In this document: positions 37,955-50,090 of the stretch, piece by piece
Layout: the number at the start of each line of letters is the position of its first letter
Position numbering within the stretch: position 1 is the stretch's first letter
Source: Cladopsammia gracilis
Lineage: Eukaryota > Cnidaria > Anthozoa > Scleractinia > Dendrophylliidae
Direction: 5' to 3'
DNA: 64,000 bases
Assembly (NCBI GenBank): GCA_022457155.1
Contig: JAJGOT010000352.1
Location: forward strand, 124,001-188,000
The notes under the pieces: model-generated
The model's database searches: none
The model's input: the letters and a program-made list of their open reading frames with translations, nothing else
What the model was told of the DNA's origin: nothing
Translations under genes and position numbers: made by a program

Positions 37955-40668
37955 CTATGGAAACAAGACAAATGTATAAGGCGTTATGAGGTTAATAAAA
38001 TATTATGGTATGCAAGTGATTTGCTTTTCTTTATCAAAAACGTCTTTAAACTCGAAGAGTCAATATGAAAAGGGGCTTCCCGGCAAAAACCATGGCTCAT
38101 TTGTCAATTAATAACGAATAAGACAATGGCTGAAAATCGGTTTTCGTGAAATAATTTAGATCTTCGGGGTTCTTCTGGTAATTATTCTAAACGCTAGGTT
38201 CCTGAAATACCTCAGCATTCGAGAAAGAATAACATTTATTTAATGTTATCATAACTAGCGTGAGTGTTTACGTTGACGCAACACCGCGAAATTTAAACTT
38301 TATTTCACTTTTCATTCAGAACAAACGAGCAAATTTTGAAACTCCTTAGGTTTTTTGTTCACAGGAAAGGAATACACAGAATTTTGCAAAGTTGTAGCTT
38401 CCACGTTCAAAACTTGCAAAAATGCAAATTAGATGGTGTCCAAAGTAGAAAGAGCCAATTGCTTCTTATACTGCGTCTTCATGTTTATCAGGAGTATTAT
38501 GTATAATAGTAACCCTTGTGCTGAAATTGGACTGGCGTAAAATATAAGACATGGTCAGAATGGGTTATAATTAATTCAAGACTGAATAGCACGCACGAAG
38601 TTACGTGTATATGGAATGCCTATAATAAGGGCATTGATCTAACCTGTATACATTCATCTCTCCGCCTTTCTAGGTCTTCCTTGATGATATCCGTTATTTT
38701 GTACTCTACCCTGAGGCTCTTTCTCTGTTTGTCCTCTTCGTCTTTGCGCCAGGTGTTTTCCAGTACTTGCGCTGCCTTGTCATAATCCTCCTCGCCAATA
38801 TCTCGTATCAGCTCCCAAACTGGTAGGTAAGCATCATCGCTACCCCGATCAATCAACGCCCAGGTTGAGTTATTTGCGAGCAATTTGCTAAACGCGGCGG
38901 GGTTTGTTGCTGCCGGACCCATGGCTTGAAAAGAGAAGGTATACGAAGTATCCTCCTCCTCTTTATCTTGGGCACTTGTTTTGCCGCTACTACTACTGTG
39001 CTCAGCACTGACGCTTGCGCCGATTCCAAACACCCCGCCAAAGAACCCAACGGATATTTGGCTTTGAAGTCTTTGCGCTGCCTTCTCAGTTATTGTGTTG
39101 ATGTCTTTTGTGGTTCTGCTCTCAGCATCTACAATACGGAAAAGCACACCACCAAGAGTTTGGAGACCGGCTGGAAAGTGACTTCCGTAGCGTTTCATGA
39201 AACACCGAGCAACAGCCTCTTCACTCTTCTCCTTGTCAAGTTGATGCTTCTTTTTCTCAAGCTCTTGCTTCGTCTCTTCATTCTTCACAATGGACCTTGC
39301 CATTCTCTTTGCACTCGGGGACAACGTCATCTGCTCTTGGTCGATCTTGAACGTTTTTGTGGCCGTCCAAATGTACTGTACCACAGAGGCGCTGTTTGAA
39401 GTTCCTTTCGTCGAGCTAGTTGTGTCTTCCTCGCTGCTAGAGGCGTAACTACCATGAACCTTTCCAACAAAACCTTCATAAAATCCACTCGCACTAAAAC
39501 CAATATTAGTGCTTGAAGATTTTACACTTTGGACAAAGGTTGCAGCAGCTCTGCTTTTACTGAACTTTCGGTATCTAATCTGCTGGGAATTATTTGGGCT
39601 TGATAGTGTTACATTTGTAGGCATGACAATGATGGGTCGTTCAGCTGTTTTTGGCGGTTCATATTCAGAATGATAGATGCCACAGAGAGCGCGTCCTCCG
39701 CTGGCTTTTTCCACTACCTCAAGATCACTTTTGTAACGCTCGCTAACTTCGACGGTGTTTTCGAACTGTTTCATCATTTCATCCAGCTGTTTAAAAAGTT
39801 GATCTGGCTTCTTTTCACCATCCTGTTTATTCCAATCCGTTGGCAGCTCAAGTATTTTCGTAATTTCTGCCATTTTCTTCTCAACAGCTTTCTTTGCTTC
39901 ATCCGACTCCTTTTTTGCCATTTCTTTTGCCTCGTCCATCAAAGCTCTGGCCTTCTGCAGCTTTTCTTCATCGATAGCTTTCTGTTTTTCGTCTTCTTTA
40001 CTTTTTTCTGGGTCATCAGGTATAGTAGGGGACTTTCTGGCTCGGGACTCAGCAACTTTTACCAGGCGACGAACTTCTTTCTTTTCTCCGTGGGTAGCTT
40101 CCTTACAAAGTTCTTCTAGCTTGACAACGGGGACTCGTGTTAACGATTGGAGAGATGGCGCCTCTTTGACCAGTTTTGTGACCCAGTCTTTTGTCACATC
40201 AATTCCTTGGGAGCTCAAACCACCGAGCACTTCAAGTTTGTGTCCTAATCTTCTTCTCACAGCATCCAGACCATCGTCTTTAATTTCTTCTTTGGAATTC
40301 ACAAACAAGTATTGGGCAAGCTCAGTCTGAGTTGTCACATACTTCAATACTAGTTGAAGTCCTTCTAAAGCCAACCCATTCTTCTCCATCATCTCCTTCA
40401 GTTCTTTACTTAACCCGCGCCAGGAAACCCCTTTAAGCTCAGTTAGCAGATGATCTCTCAGTTTTACATCGTCTATTTCAACATCTATTTCAACAGCTAA
40501 AACCTCTTTATGCAACTCTCGAATCAGTCCCTCGCATCTAGTGGGATTGTCTTTTGGTAAGTCATGTATTTTTTGCTCTAAGTATTTTTTTAGTTTTCTT
40601 AGTTTTTCTTCGGGCTTCTCTTTTTCGTCTTCCTTGGTCGTGGACGGTTTTTCACTTGGACTTGCCAT
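37637..40668 (-). CDS. MACPF-domain protein, intracellular type
   Basis: Two coding exons (40668-38644 and 37954-37637) give 780 residues; the donor is CAG|GTTAGA and the acceptor ccatag. Residues 1-210 are charged and helical. Residues 220-300 are a Lys/Glu coiled coil. From about 325 there is a MACPF-like domain with the signature RYGSHFPAGLQTLGG (492-507) and a C-terminal ALIDRGSDDAYLPVWELI (604-621). Glycine/serine-rich segments at 385-425 and 538-565 sit where MACPF proteins carry membrane-inserting helices. The ending after 676 is a separate module. There is no signal peptide, so unlike secreted perforins it should be cytosolic or leave by another route. Pore formation is not shown. An acceptor just upstream of the ATG suggests a 5' UTR exon. 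Confidence 0.8.
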
Positions 40669-41584
40669 CTTTAATCCTAGGCCTCTATGAATTTTTCTGA
40701 AATGTGTTACGAAACAATGATAAGTAGTTTATTTTATTACCACCTTTAAAAATTATGCACCAACTGTTTGTGGACCACATTCCGAAAATTTCATTCGATT
40801 AAAACGCACATACAGTCATGTTTGGATGGTCATATGGGTAATTTGAGGACACTGAAATGATAAGTAGTGGTACAAGCGATATCTGTGTGTTTTCTACTCT
40901 ATTACAGCACTTCAGGCACGCAGAACTGGTTTGAATTTCCTCGGTAGGGGAAATAAGTCCCAGTTCATGTCGTAATCTTGCCTTCGAGACGGGACTGAGC
41001 CCGTGGCGTTAGTAACCGAAGACGCTAAGCACCATATTGTACTTGCTGACGCGATTGTTTTTTGGTGTACTATAGGTTTTGATTGGATTTCCACAGGCGT
41101 CGCCATTTTGTGAATGGTTCAACCGCTCAACAAAGGTTAAGGGGGAAAGGTGGAACGTACAAACGTTTATGTCCTCTTAAAATGCCACCTCTTAAAATGC
41201 CATTTTGAACCCGGAAAAACACCCAGAATGAAGGTACGTGATCTGAGATTACACAGGTGGAAGTTTTGAAGCAATTCGAACACTTTTGCGGAATTTGTCG
41301 AGCTTCGAGTGAGTGACTTTGAAATTTACTGACATTTTTGTTTTTTGTCTTCCCTTGTTATATAAATGCCGGGGAAACCTCCGAAACGATAACTCGCGAA
41401 TTGCTGAAATCGCTTCAAACCTGCCTGAGAAGCGGGCAAACTACAAAGAATACAACACAGAAACATAATGATATTCACATAACATTCGAACTTATATCAT
41501 CTGAAACTGAACCGTTGCGTTTCCATACAAACTCTTATAAATCACGTCTTTGTAACATTATACCGCTTATATCTTCACGTCTTT
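40669..41584. other. Upstream region of the MACPF gene
   Basis: A minus-strand open stretch (41106-40912, ATGGCGACGCC...) may be part of an untranslated or alternative first exon. Nothing confirms it. Confidence 0.3.
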
Positions 41585-42137
41585 GAGGGTGGCAAAGGGG
41601 GGGGGGGGGGGGGGGGGGAGGGTACCGATCACGCATCACGCCGAATTTTTAAGTGAAATCACGCATCACGGAGAAACTTTTAACCAATCACCCAACATTA
41701 AGCGAGAAGATCGAGTGTATATAATCTGGAATACCACGCGGTCGAAACAAAATACCACTGAAGAGTCCTGTTACATATTAACTACATTAACTAGTATGAA
41801 TGTCTATGAGTCTGTTGTTTCCGGATTTCAGTTTTGGACCCACCACGAAGATAAAAGGTCAAGAAAAGACAGAAAAGACAAGACAGATGTTGAATTAGAC
41901 AATTTACGTTGAGTCCTTTGACTGATAGCTTTCTTGTTTTTCAAAAAATGTCGAAAGCATTCGCGTATCACGAAAATCTAATAGGTAAATTACGTGTCAC
42001 GCGATTCTAAACTAGCAAATCACGCAATACGCTACGCTATCTGGTCACGCATCACGCCGTTAATTTGGGCACAATCACGCATCACGCAGCTAATTTTGGG
42101 GCAATCACGCATCACGTAAAACCCCTTTGCCACCCTC
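41585..42137. repeat. Element with GAGGGTGGCAAAGGGG ends and CACGCATCACG repeats
   Basis: The 16-bp ends are exact inverses. A 19-nt G run follows the left end. The phrase atcacgcatcacg recurs at both flanks in one orientation (at least six times), mostly in the right third. Confidence 0.8.
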
Positions 42138-42508
42138 GCCTTTAGCTGGGGCTGCCTGTGAGATAACAAGATTCGCAAAGCCTTCGAGTGTTGAAACGAA
42201 AATTTGACAATACGGGCGACTCCTGGTCAAGTTGATGAAAATCGTATTTAGTGATTAATTATAAACGTTTTACGGAGATAATAATCAATGCGATCAAAGT
42301 TAATAAAGGAAAATGGTTTTGAAGTCCAGCAAAATTCTTTGTTTCATGTTTTTGTTCACTTTATTGGCCTTGACGATGCACAAAACACAATACCTTAAGA
42401 GCATAGTTAATAGTTAAGTCTGACTAACTAACCAATAGAAATGTTTCGGTTACGTAATTCAACCACATTGAGAGAGAGCGCAAGACAGAAGATTGTGCAC
42501 GGTCGTGG

Positions 42509-42952
42509 CCCGGGGGGGGGGGTAGGGGGGTACTCAACAAAGTTTTCAGTGTACGGGGATGCTCTGCCTCGAGGTCCAAACCCTTGCCCATTCATATACC
42601 GATTTTAACAGAAAAGGTACCCCCTTCATATACCTTTCATTGAAAATGGTACCCCTTTCATACACCTTTCATTGAAAATGGTACTCCTTCCAAAGCCTTT
42701 ACGTGCGTCTGTTGGATATATTTTGAAAGTCCATTTTTTTTTTACTTTTTACTTTTACTTTTTTCCCTACCTTTTTCATGCTTCAACGGCGTGGCTTCGC
42801 TTCCCATTCCTATTCGTCGTGAAATCCCTACCGTTTCATATACTTCAACTCGTGAAATCCCGACCTTTTCATACACCTCTAGTCTCAAAAAGGTACCCCT
42901 TTCGGGCGGAGCATCCCCGTATAGCCCATTATAGGGAGTATCGCCCCCCGGG
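42509..42952. repeat. hAT-like MITE with G-rich ends, copy 2
   Basis: It runs CCCGGGGGG...tactc to ...gggagtatcgCCCCCCGGG with the perfect 8-bp target duplication GGTCGTGG (42501-42508, 42953-42960). Internal ttcatataccttt repeats, and the end ttcgggcggagcatccccgta mirrors the left. Confidence 0.9.
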
Positions 42953-43140
42953 GGTCGTGGACCTTCTAAAACTCTTGGCATCTTTGTTTGCTCCTTTGAA
43001 GTTTGCTGTTCTTCGCAACCATGCCCCTCTATTTAATCGTAATGATGCGATTCATGTAGTTATTGCGAAAAGCCTCAGAATAATCGAATGTTCTACCGTG
43101 ATCTCTCTACAAAATTTTGTCCGTGAATCTAGTATCATAA

Positions 43141-43607
43141 TTACTCATGCGCGAAGCGGCATGAGGTAAGGTTTCGGCTCCGTTTTTCTTGTTATTATTT
43201 TTATTATTATTATTATTATTTTTATTTTTTGTATCATGATTTTGCATGCAAATCTATGCACGCATATTTTAAAATTGCACTTCCGGTTGACGTCTTTGCC
43301 ATTTACACTTCCTGTTTAGCGACTTCCGGTTATTCTCACTTCCGGTAAAAGGGCGTTACTTAGGTGTCACGACAGAATCTCTTACAACCCTATATACATT
43401 ACTATGTTCACGTTTGGTATATATAAGACTTAGAAAAATCACTGGCTTCATTGTGGTACAGCTTTCATGTCCACAACATTCAATAGTAAACAACGTGGTT
43501 TTCAGGAACGATGACTGAATGAAAGGAGTAACTCTTCTCCATGTCGGACATCTTCTTATCATGTTTAAAATATATCATAAAATTTTCTTACGCATGCGCA
43601 TGAGTAA
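43141..43607. repeat. MITE with TACTCATGCGC ends, copy 1
   Basis: It begins TTACTCATGCGCGAAGCGGCATGAG... (first part shown) and ends cgcatgcgcatgagtaa. It carries several cttccggt motifs. It is homologous, in the opposite orientation, to 58045-58459. Confidence 0.75.
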
Positions 43608-44196
43608 AGGCTGCTTGGAGCCTCTTGTTCGTTATTGTTTATTATTTATTGTATGATAAGAAATGAAGAGTCAAACCGTATAAGCTTGCTTCTCGCGATC
43701 GCAGCAATTGCAACTGAGATTGAAATTTGGTCTACAGACCTATCGTTTGTTACATCCGGAGGGTGGTGATTTCGGAAGAGACCCCTTGCAAACTCTCTAC
43801 GTGCTTTTCTGCCAGCTATAAATTTTTAACAATGAAAGCAAGAGAGAAAACTGGTACGAATCAGGTGATTCACCCTGCGTGAGTTCCGGACAAATCTGCT
43901 AGTTGAAAGAAGATTTCAAAATTAATGAGCGCGAAGCGAGTTTTATTCGTAATTGATAATCAACCAGCAGTTTTAAAAAAGCAACTTCTCAGAAGAGCAA
44001 ATCCATGGTAGGCATGGTGGTACACTCGTTTAGTATATATTTCAAGCTGCATATTTACCAATCCATATAACACTCAAATTTACCTGAGAGCATCAAATGT
44101 AAATATATGAATAATTATATGAAGAGCATTACCTTCTACTGAACACGATCAGTGTGTCATACCAGAATTTAATAATGTATCAAAGGCATATATATT

Positions 44197-45025
44197 CAGG
44201 GGCGGATCCGGGGGGGGGGGGTGGATTGGGTGGCTAGCCACCCCCCTTTAGACCATCGGCAGGGGTTTCATTAAGGGCCGGGCAGTCGGGCACCGGGCAA
44301 ATTGACCGGCTGGGAACACGATTTTTCCCGGCTGCTTTGAACATCTAAACCTAATTTTCTTCACCAACAAGTTAAGTAATTCACTAACTTGGCTGTTATG
44401 ATGTGTGTTCTAAAAAATAAAGCATATTTCAACTTAAATAACAACTAGGTTGTTGTTTAGTTACCTCCCGTTGCTCCCTGTACAGAAGAAACGTGACAAA
44501 CAACTGAAATCGCCCACAATGCATTGCCAGCTTAGTGCTCTGCATTATGTTCTGCATGATGTCACTGAGTTGCAAACAAGTTCCACGTGTGTTATGGCGA
44601 CCGGAAAAAGGCCAGAACGGTCGATTAAACAATATTTTTGTACTCAACTTGATAACTTGATGTTCGTACAGATATCTGTATTCAGTTGATTGAACAAACA
44701 AAATACAATGTTTCAAGAAACAGTAAGATGCTTAGGTTCGTGCTTCCAAATGCAGGAAAATGCATTTCCGGGAGACTAAAATTTAAAAATTTCCCCGGGG
44801 GGCGGGGGGCGGACCCCCTAGAGGGGATAGGCCTTCGGTCCTTCCAGTCATGTGCCCACCTGCTCAAACTCATTGCTTTCTTCAGTGTTCAAAATCTTAA
44901 TGGACCTTAATGAAATCCCTGCATCGGTTTTAACAGTTTTCTTTTTAATTGCAACAATTAAAAAATATAGACTTAGGCATATATCCGTAGCCACCCCCTA
45001 TAAAAAGATCCTGGATCCGCCCCTG
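44197..45025. repeat. CAGGGGCGGATCC element, long copy
   Basis: This 829-bp copy has CAGGGGCGGATCC ends and a perfect 5-bp duplication ATATT. A frame at about 44597 (MATGKRPERSIKQYF) resembles hAT-type transposase N-termini, so it may be a deletion derivative of the autonomous element. Confidence 0.75.
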
Positions 45026-45117
45026 ATATTTTGTAATCATGTTGTCACTAAACCAACGAAGCAAAGCATGATAATACTCGATCACCAGTGTTATGGTGGG
45101 ATTTCAGTTGTATACGG

Positions 45118-45400
45118 AAACCCCTGGGGGGTACTCCGGATTTCAAGTGAAGGGGAAGTGCGAACGGGGACATAAATTAAAAGCCAAAAAATCCCTAGGG
45201 CTTGAAGCAAAACCCCAAAAATTACCCTAAGCCAATCTAACGAGAACCGTAAATATAGAAACAACCGCTTTAAATGTAACAACAAGGGTGCGTGTATTAC
45301 ATATCCGCGTATTACTACGTATAGCAACTTCGGTGCATCTTTGCTGAAATCAAACTACCCAAAAATATACTTGCCAAAATTTTCTTACCCCAAAATATCC
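45118..45400. repeat. Fragment of a G-rich-ended element
   Basis: Only the left end (cccctggggggtactccgg) is clear; the body is AT-rich with repeated cccaaaa phrases. Confidence 0.4.
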
Positions 45401-45650
45401 CGAAATAATACATAAATTGAAAACCTTAAGGAACCTTTGGGCGAAACAATATAATTTGGAAAGCTGCTAGGATTTATGGCAATAATATTCTGATTGAGAC
45501 TCACAGACTCGGTGAAACTTATACAACTAATTACGTTTACTTCCACTCGTAAAGGCGAACCAAAATTCAGTTGCTGGAAATCAAAGCAAAGCTCGAGACT
45601 ATCGCAATTAGGTGTAGAAACAACCGGAAACACAACGTGCGTGATTTTGA

Positions 45651-45846
45651 GTAGACTACGAGTTGTCCCTCCTTTTTCCTCAGGGATAGTAGAGCGAGCG
45701 AAACGCGAGCGCGCATGAAAATCACTCCACGCGAAAAAGGCGAGACGCGCGTCTCGCCTTTCTCGCGTGAAGTGATTTTCACGCGCGCTCGCGTTTCGCT
45801 CGCTCTACTATCCCTGAGGAAAAAGGAGGGACTACTCGTAGTCTAG
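45651..45846. repeat. Foldback element, near-perfect 196-bp palindrome
   Basis: Arms of about 97 bp meet at GAGACGCGCGTCTC with no loop. The tips (tagactacgagt and actcgtagtcta) resemble the foldback at 13101-13290. Confidence 0.9.
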
Positions 45847-46234
45847 ATTTTGAGCAAGTCTAAAGTTGTTGTTACGTGCATGTTAATATAATATTTTTAC
45901 TAAATGTTGCAGAAACATGTAAAAATTGGCTTAACGTTACATAATAACTTTTCGTATTTCTTTTCTGAAAATTGAAAGTATTTAGTTTGTTTTGGAAATG
46001 ACTACTACTACTGAAGCTAAACACATTGAGACTCAAATATAGGCTTTACTTTGGGGCAATTGAGCTGTTCAAAGGCATGGTACAGTAAAAAAGAGGGCGT
46101 ATTCTTTGTCTCTGTGTTCAGCCAAAAGCTATAATTTAAGGTAAGACAATACACAGAGAAGAGCTAACCGATCTTTTTGTGGACTCATCTTGACATTGTT
46201 CAGCTAGTTAACGACCACACACCACCTCGGTCAA

Positions 46235-46558
46235 GCCCAAATCATACCGTCCAGGAGGACGTCGGACACCTTATTGAGACTTATATAACGGAGTAACTGG
46301 TTAGCTTCCAGTTGAGGTTGGGGGTAGCAGTTTATATAGTTAAATTTAGGACTAAGCAACCCGAGAATCTAGGTGGTACAGTGGTACCGTAGGCTATGTA
46401 AACCTATCTGAGGTCACAGGTTCAATCCTGAGTGGGGATTTTAGATTTTCTTTTATACACTTAAAAATTTATTGAAAATAAAATTCTAAGTGTCAAAATT
46501 ACATTATATAAGTCTCAATAAGGTGTCCGATGTCCTTCTGGACGGTATGATTTAGGCA
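46235..46558 (+). repeat. tRNA-like core element, copy 2
   Basis: It has the same core as 2955-3288, with A box GGTGGTACAGTGG and B box GGTTCAATCC. Its outer arms (AAATCATACCGTCCAG...) match each other at about 94% but do not match copy 1. A further right end lies at 46806-46880. Confidence 0.75.
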
Positions 46559-46805
46559 CAACCAGGGTTCATCGTGATCCCAGCTAACAGGTATTCATCT
46601 TTCTAGCTGTTAGTGAGTGCAAAATACATCTCGTTTTTCAAATTTGGTTGCCCGTTTTGTTTCGCAGGATCCGAATCATTTAAACTCTATTTTGAGCTTC
46701 TTTTTAACTGTTTCATTGACAGGGTGTCAGTCCATGGCAGAAGATGTTCCAAGCGTTTACGTCCGGATTTCGTGGGACATGGAATTGCGAAGGTTTTGCC
46801 ATTTT

Positions 46806-46880
46806 GTGTCGACATTACGTTATGTAAGTCTCAGTAAGGTGTCCGACGTCCTTCTGGACGGTATGATTTAGGCACAACCC
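46806..46880 (+). repeat. Solo right end of the tRNA-like element
   Basis: Directly repeats 46491-46562, including ggtgtccgacgtccttctgg and tatgatttaggcacaacc. Confidence 0.7.
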
Positions 46881-48857
46881 ACCACCTCTCGTCGGTTTGC
46901 GAATCCACTTTACGGAAAAAGATGGCGGCTGTACAGCTAACCAAAATACCTTGCGAACCTAACGCAGCCAATAAGCACATGCATAGAAAGCCATCTTTTG
47001 GCGAAATATTCGTCCCTGTACTAACAACGTTGTGCATGCTATGTTTTTAGGGTTTTCGTGTGCTATAAATTATGGGTAAAGGCACCAGTCGCCATCTTTT
47101 TCCGTACGATGGATATCGTGAGCAACATTCCCTGATAAGTAGAGTAAACTGTTTAGGGTTTCCGACGAGGCAGTGAAATATCTTAAAATATTTCCTAGTA
47201 GGTATTGTTGAAAATACCACTCAGTTGCGAGTAAAAATTATTTCTATAAATGAAATTGTCTTTTAAATGTTCTATACTGATAAAAGAAAAAAATACCTGT
47301 TTCGTTTTGAAATCCAACACTGGACAGGATGTAGCTTCCTATTGAAACGAAAACAGCCGCACACATAAAAACGTTAGATTTATATAGCAAATTTTAAAAT
47401 ACAAACATCTGAAGGAGGAGTCGCTGGAAAAGGCTTGCTTACCTTTCAGGCTTTCAAATGATTACTGATCGAGTGAGCTAAGAGTGAGCGTTTAAATAAC
47501 TACGACAAGGAAAAATTGACACACATGAAATATTTTTGGAATATCTTGCGGCTCATCGGATAGATCACAGATATCACCACATCTCATTTAATGTGCCACC
47601 AGGCTTGATAAGTAGTAAGGCAAGTACTTGAGTATTTTGTGGGTTTTCCGAAATGACATCAAAATAGTCGGTTTAGAAGGCGTATCGGAAATAAATACCG
47701 TGATAACGAAATCATCGATAGTTTAAGCACGTTTTGTTCAAAATGCACTTTTATGGACGTTTTTCTAAGTCTTCTAACGATTATGGTTTTTTTTCTTTTT
47801 TAGTTCCAAAGCTATTTGGCTAAATGCTATCTGATTCAGTTCTACAAAGCGATATATTTTCAGTGGTGAATTAAAAATACTCTGGCTCACAGAACAGCTG
47901 TTCATCATCAATATTAGTGTATTCTTGACCTGTTTTCTTTTTCGTGATGAAGTCAAGTGCCTGAACCAGCTTTCTTGTATTATTATCCTATTCCGCTTGA
48001 GATTTTATAGGCATCGATATGGTGATGTCCGAACAATTAGAAAGTGGCTGCATGATTGTCGCGGTTTCGAATCAAGGTGAAATATCTAAGGTTTAACGGC
48101 TGTGAAATTGTCACGTCCATGTATGATCGCAGAGCTGGCCACGTAATGGTCATGATTTGTTTGTTTGAAAGACGGCTGTTTGTAAAATTAACATCCTGGC
48201 TCACAGAACAACAATTAGCAGGGAAGGACTTCAAGCCCAGATAGAGAAAGGAAATAAAAAATAACTTTAGGATTTCTCGGAGGCCTCAGCCAAGGTATGT
48301 TTGAACATTCATTTGGTGTGAACACTACTATTGTTAATTGCTAAGCCACTTGAACGAAAGTGGTATTACAATATTAACAGCTTATAGACAAGACACGTGT
48401 TGGCTGACCTTGATTACTGGACAACTGCGATGGAGTAGATCGATATATCCTGACAGATATTAGTATTGTGGCTTAGAATGGCACATTAACATACCTATAC
48501 ACTGTGAGGGTTGCTTCTGAACTGGTCACGTCCTGATATTCAGCTTTTATCACGTTTGTGAATATCTCAGTGCTGGTTAGGCGGTTTTCCCTTAAATTTT
48601 AAAACGCTTTTTAAAACTGTTTTTAGAGTTCGTATTCTGACTCACTATACAGCAGTTCGCAAGTGTTAGTTGTGTTACTGTATTGCAGTGATGAATCTTT
48701 CTTGAATCATTGATATTATGTGATAACGATATTTTGGCAGCACTATAATGGAGCGAAATGCCGTGGCTATGATCTTTATCAGAGTATAAAAACATAGGAA
48801 CGGAGGTTTATTCCTTAATTAAAGATGACTACAAAATAAAATACATTTTCAACGTGT
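46881..48857. other. Intergenic stretch
   Basis: The phrase ctggctcacagaac occurs at about 47884 and 48197 (a variant at about 48640), perhaps a diverged repeat. No supported gene. Confidence 0.4.
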
Positions 48858-49092
48858 GGCGCAACACTGTTCCATTGCAAGTTGAAAAGGGTTTTTGCGC
48901 GTATTACCACCTTTTTGCAAGTTGAAAAAGTTTTTTTGCGCGTCAGTATTACCACCTTGTTGCAAGTGCGCAAAGTAGACATGAGTTCAACTTTTTGCAA
49001 CATGTCGCCGCAACTTGCAACAAGGTGGTAATACGCGCAAAAAAAAAAACTTTTCAACTTGCAACTCAACAATGTTGCGCTACAAGTTGAAA
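48858..49092. repeat. Foldback element with ttgcaagttgaaaa repeats
   Basis: Left and right parts are inverses, with tips gtggcgcaacactgtt and aacaatgttgcgctac. Inside, ttgcaagttgaaaa and gcgcgtattaccacc recur. Confidence 0.8.
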
Positions 49093-50090
49093 GAAAATGT
49101 TGCCCCTATTACTCGGCCTTGATCATGTTTTTAATAATTTAACAGGCACGATCCACATGACGTACAGTCACCACATAATGTAGCATACTTCCGCTGTCGG
49201 TTAGATAGGAAAAGACGTGAGGACGGCCACTTGGTCACAAATTATCTTGATATTGAGTCCGTCAGAAGGCATTGCATAGCGGACACTGATATTTTTCCTT
49301 TTGCCTTTCAGTTAACAAGTTACTTGTCTTCGGATACCAAGCCACGTAATAACCATACACGTTTAGCTTGTTTGAGCTTGTGGTGCAAACCGCAAACACA
49401 GCTGATGCTAATCAAACTAAGGTTTCTTTTACGTTTTTAAGGTAATCAGCAGATAGGAGAACATTTCAATTCTAATCTGGTAAGTGTAAGTTTTACGATT
49501 CAGGAGCATCCAACAACAAAATTTACCCAGTGACATGCCGTTTTTTCTTTGTTTTCCCATGTTTGTATGGCCTTATAAAGGTTTATTAGTCAAACTTCGA
49601 AGCTAACACAATCTTACCGCCTAATTTTATGAGCTGCTTTTGTGCATGCCCTACCGGAAATCGTAGCTGGCCCGCTTTTTCAGTGCCAAACAGGTCCTTT
49701 CTCCTAGTGCATGATTCTGACGAAACAGTGGAATAAAAAACACCCGAGTCGCTTATCGATCGATCAGATGCATCGAATGTTTCATTTCTCATATGCGGTA
49801 ATATACAGTGTAATATGTTTTCAATATAGCATGATTCCCAATAAAGTTGGTTCGCTGCACTCGGCTTTTATTAGCACGAGCAGTTTTGTGGTAAAGTGCT
49901 TGAAAGTATTAAGTACACGTTTAGAGTATGTTCTTGCATTTTGTTATTTTGTTTGATCAATCAGAACACAATAGTGGTGCCAAATTTAACAACGACCTTG
50001 AGATTTTTGTCCCTGTTGTGTACTCTTCTCAGTTTTGGTCGTAACATTTTTTTAACAATAATATCCTTTGTATTGCAATTCAAGATCGTC

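Noticed and set aside
42672..43169. 165-codon plus-strand frame
   Set aside because: It runs through the hAT-like MITE and into the next element; it is an artefact of repeats.
46617..46871. 84-codon plus-strand frame
   Set aside because: Its end lies in the solo end of the tRNA-like element and no domain is visible.
49896..50090. N-terminal extension of the 50091 gene
   Set aside because: It is hydrophobic, AT-rich and ends in an AG acceptor, so it looks like intron; it could be mistaken for a signal peptide.
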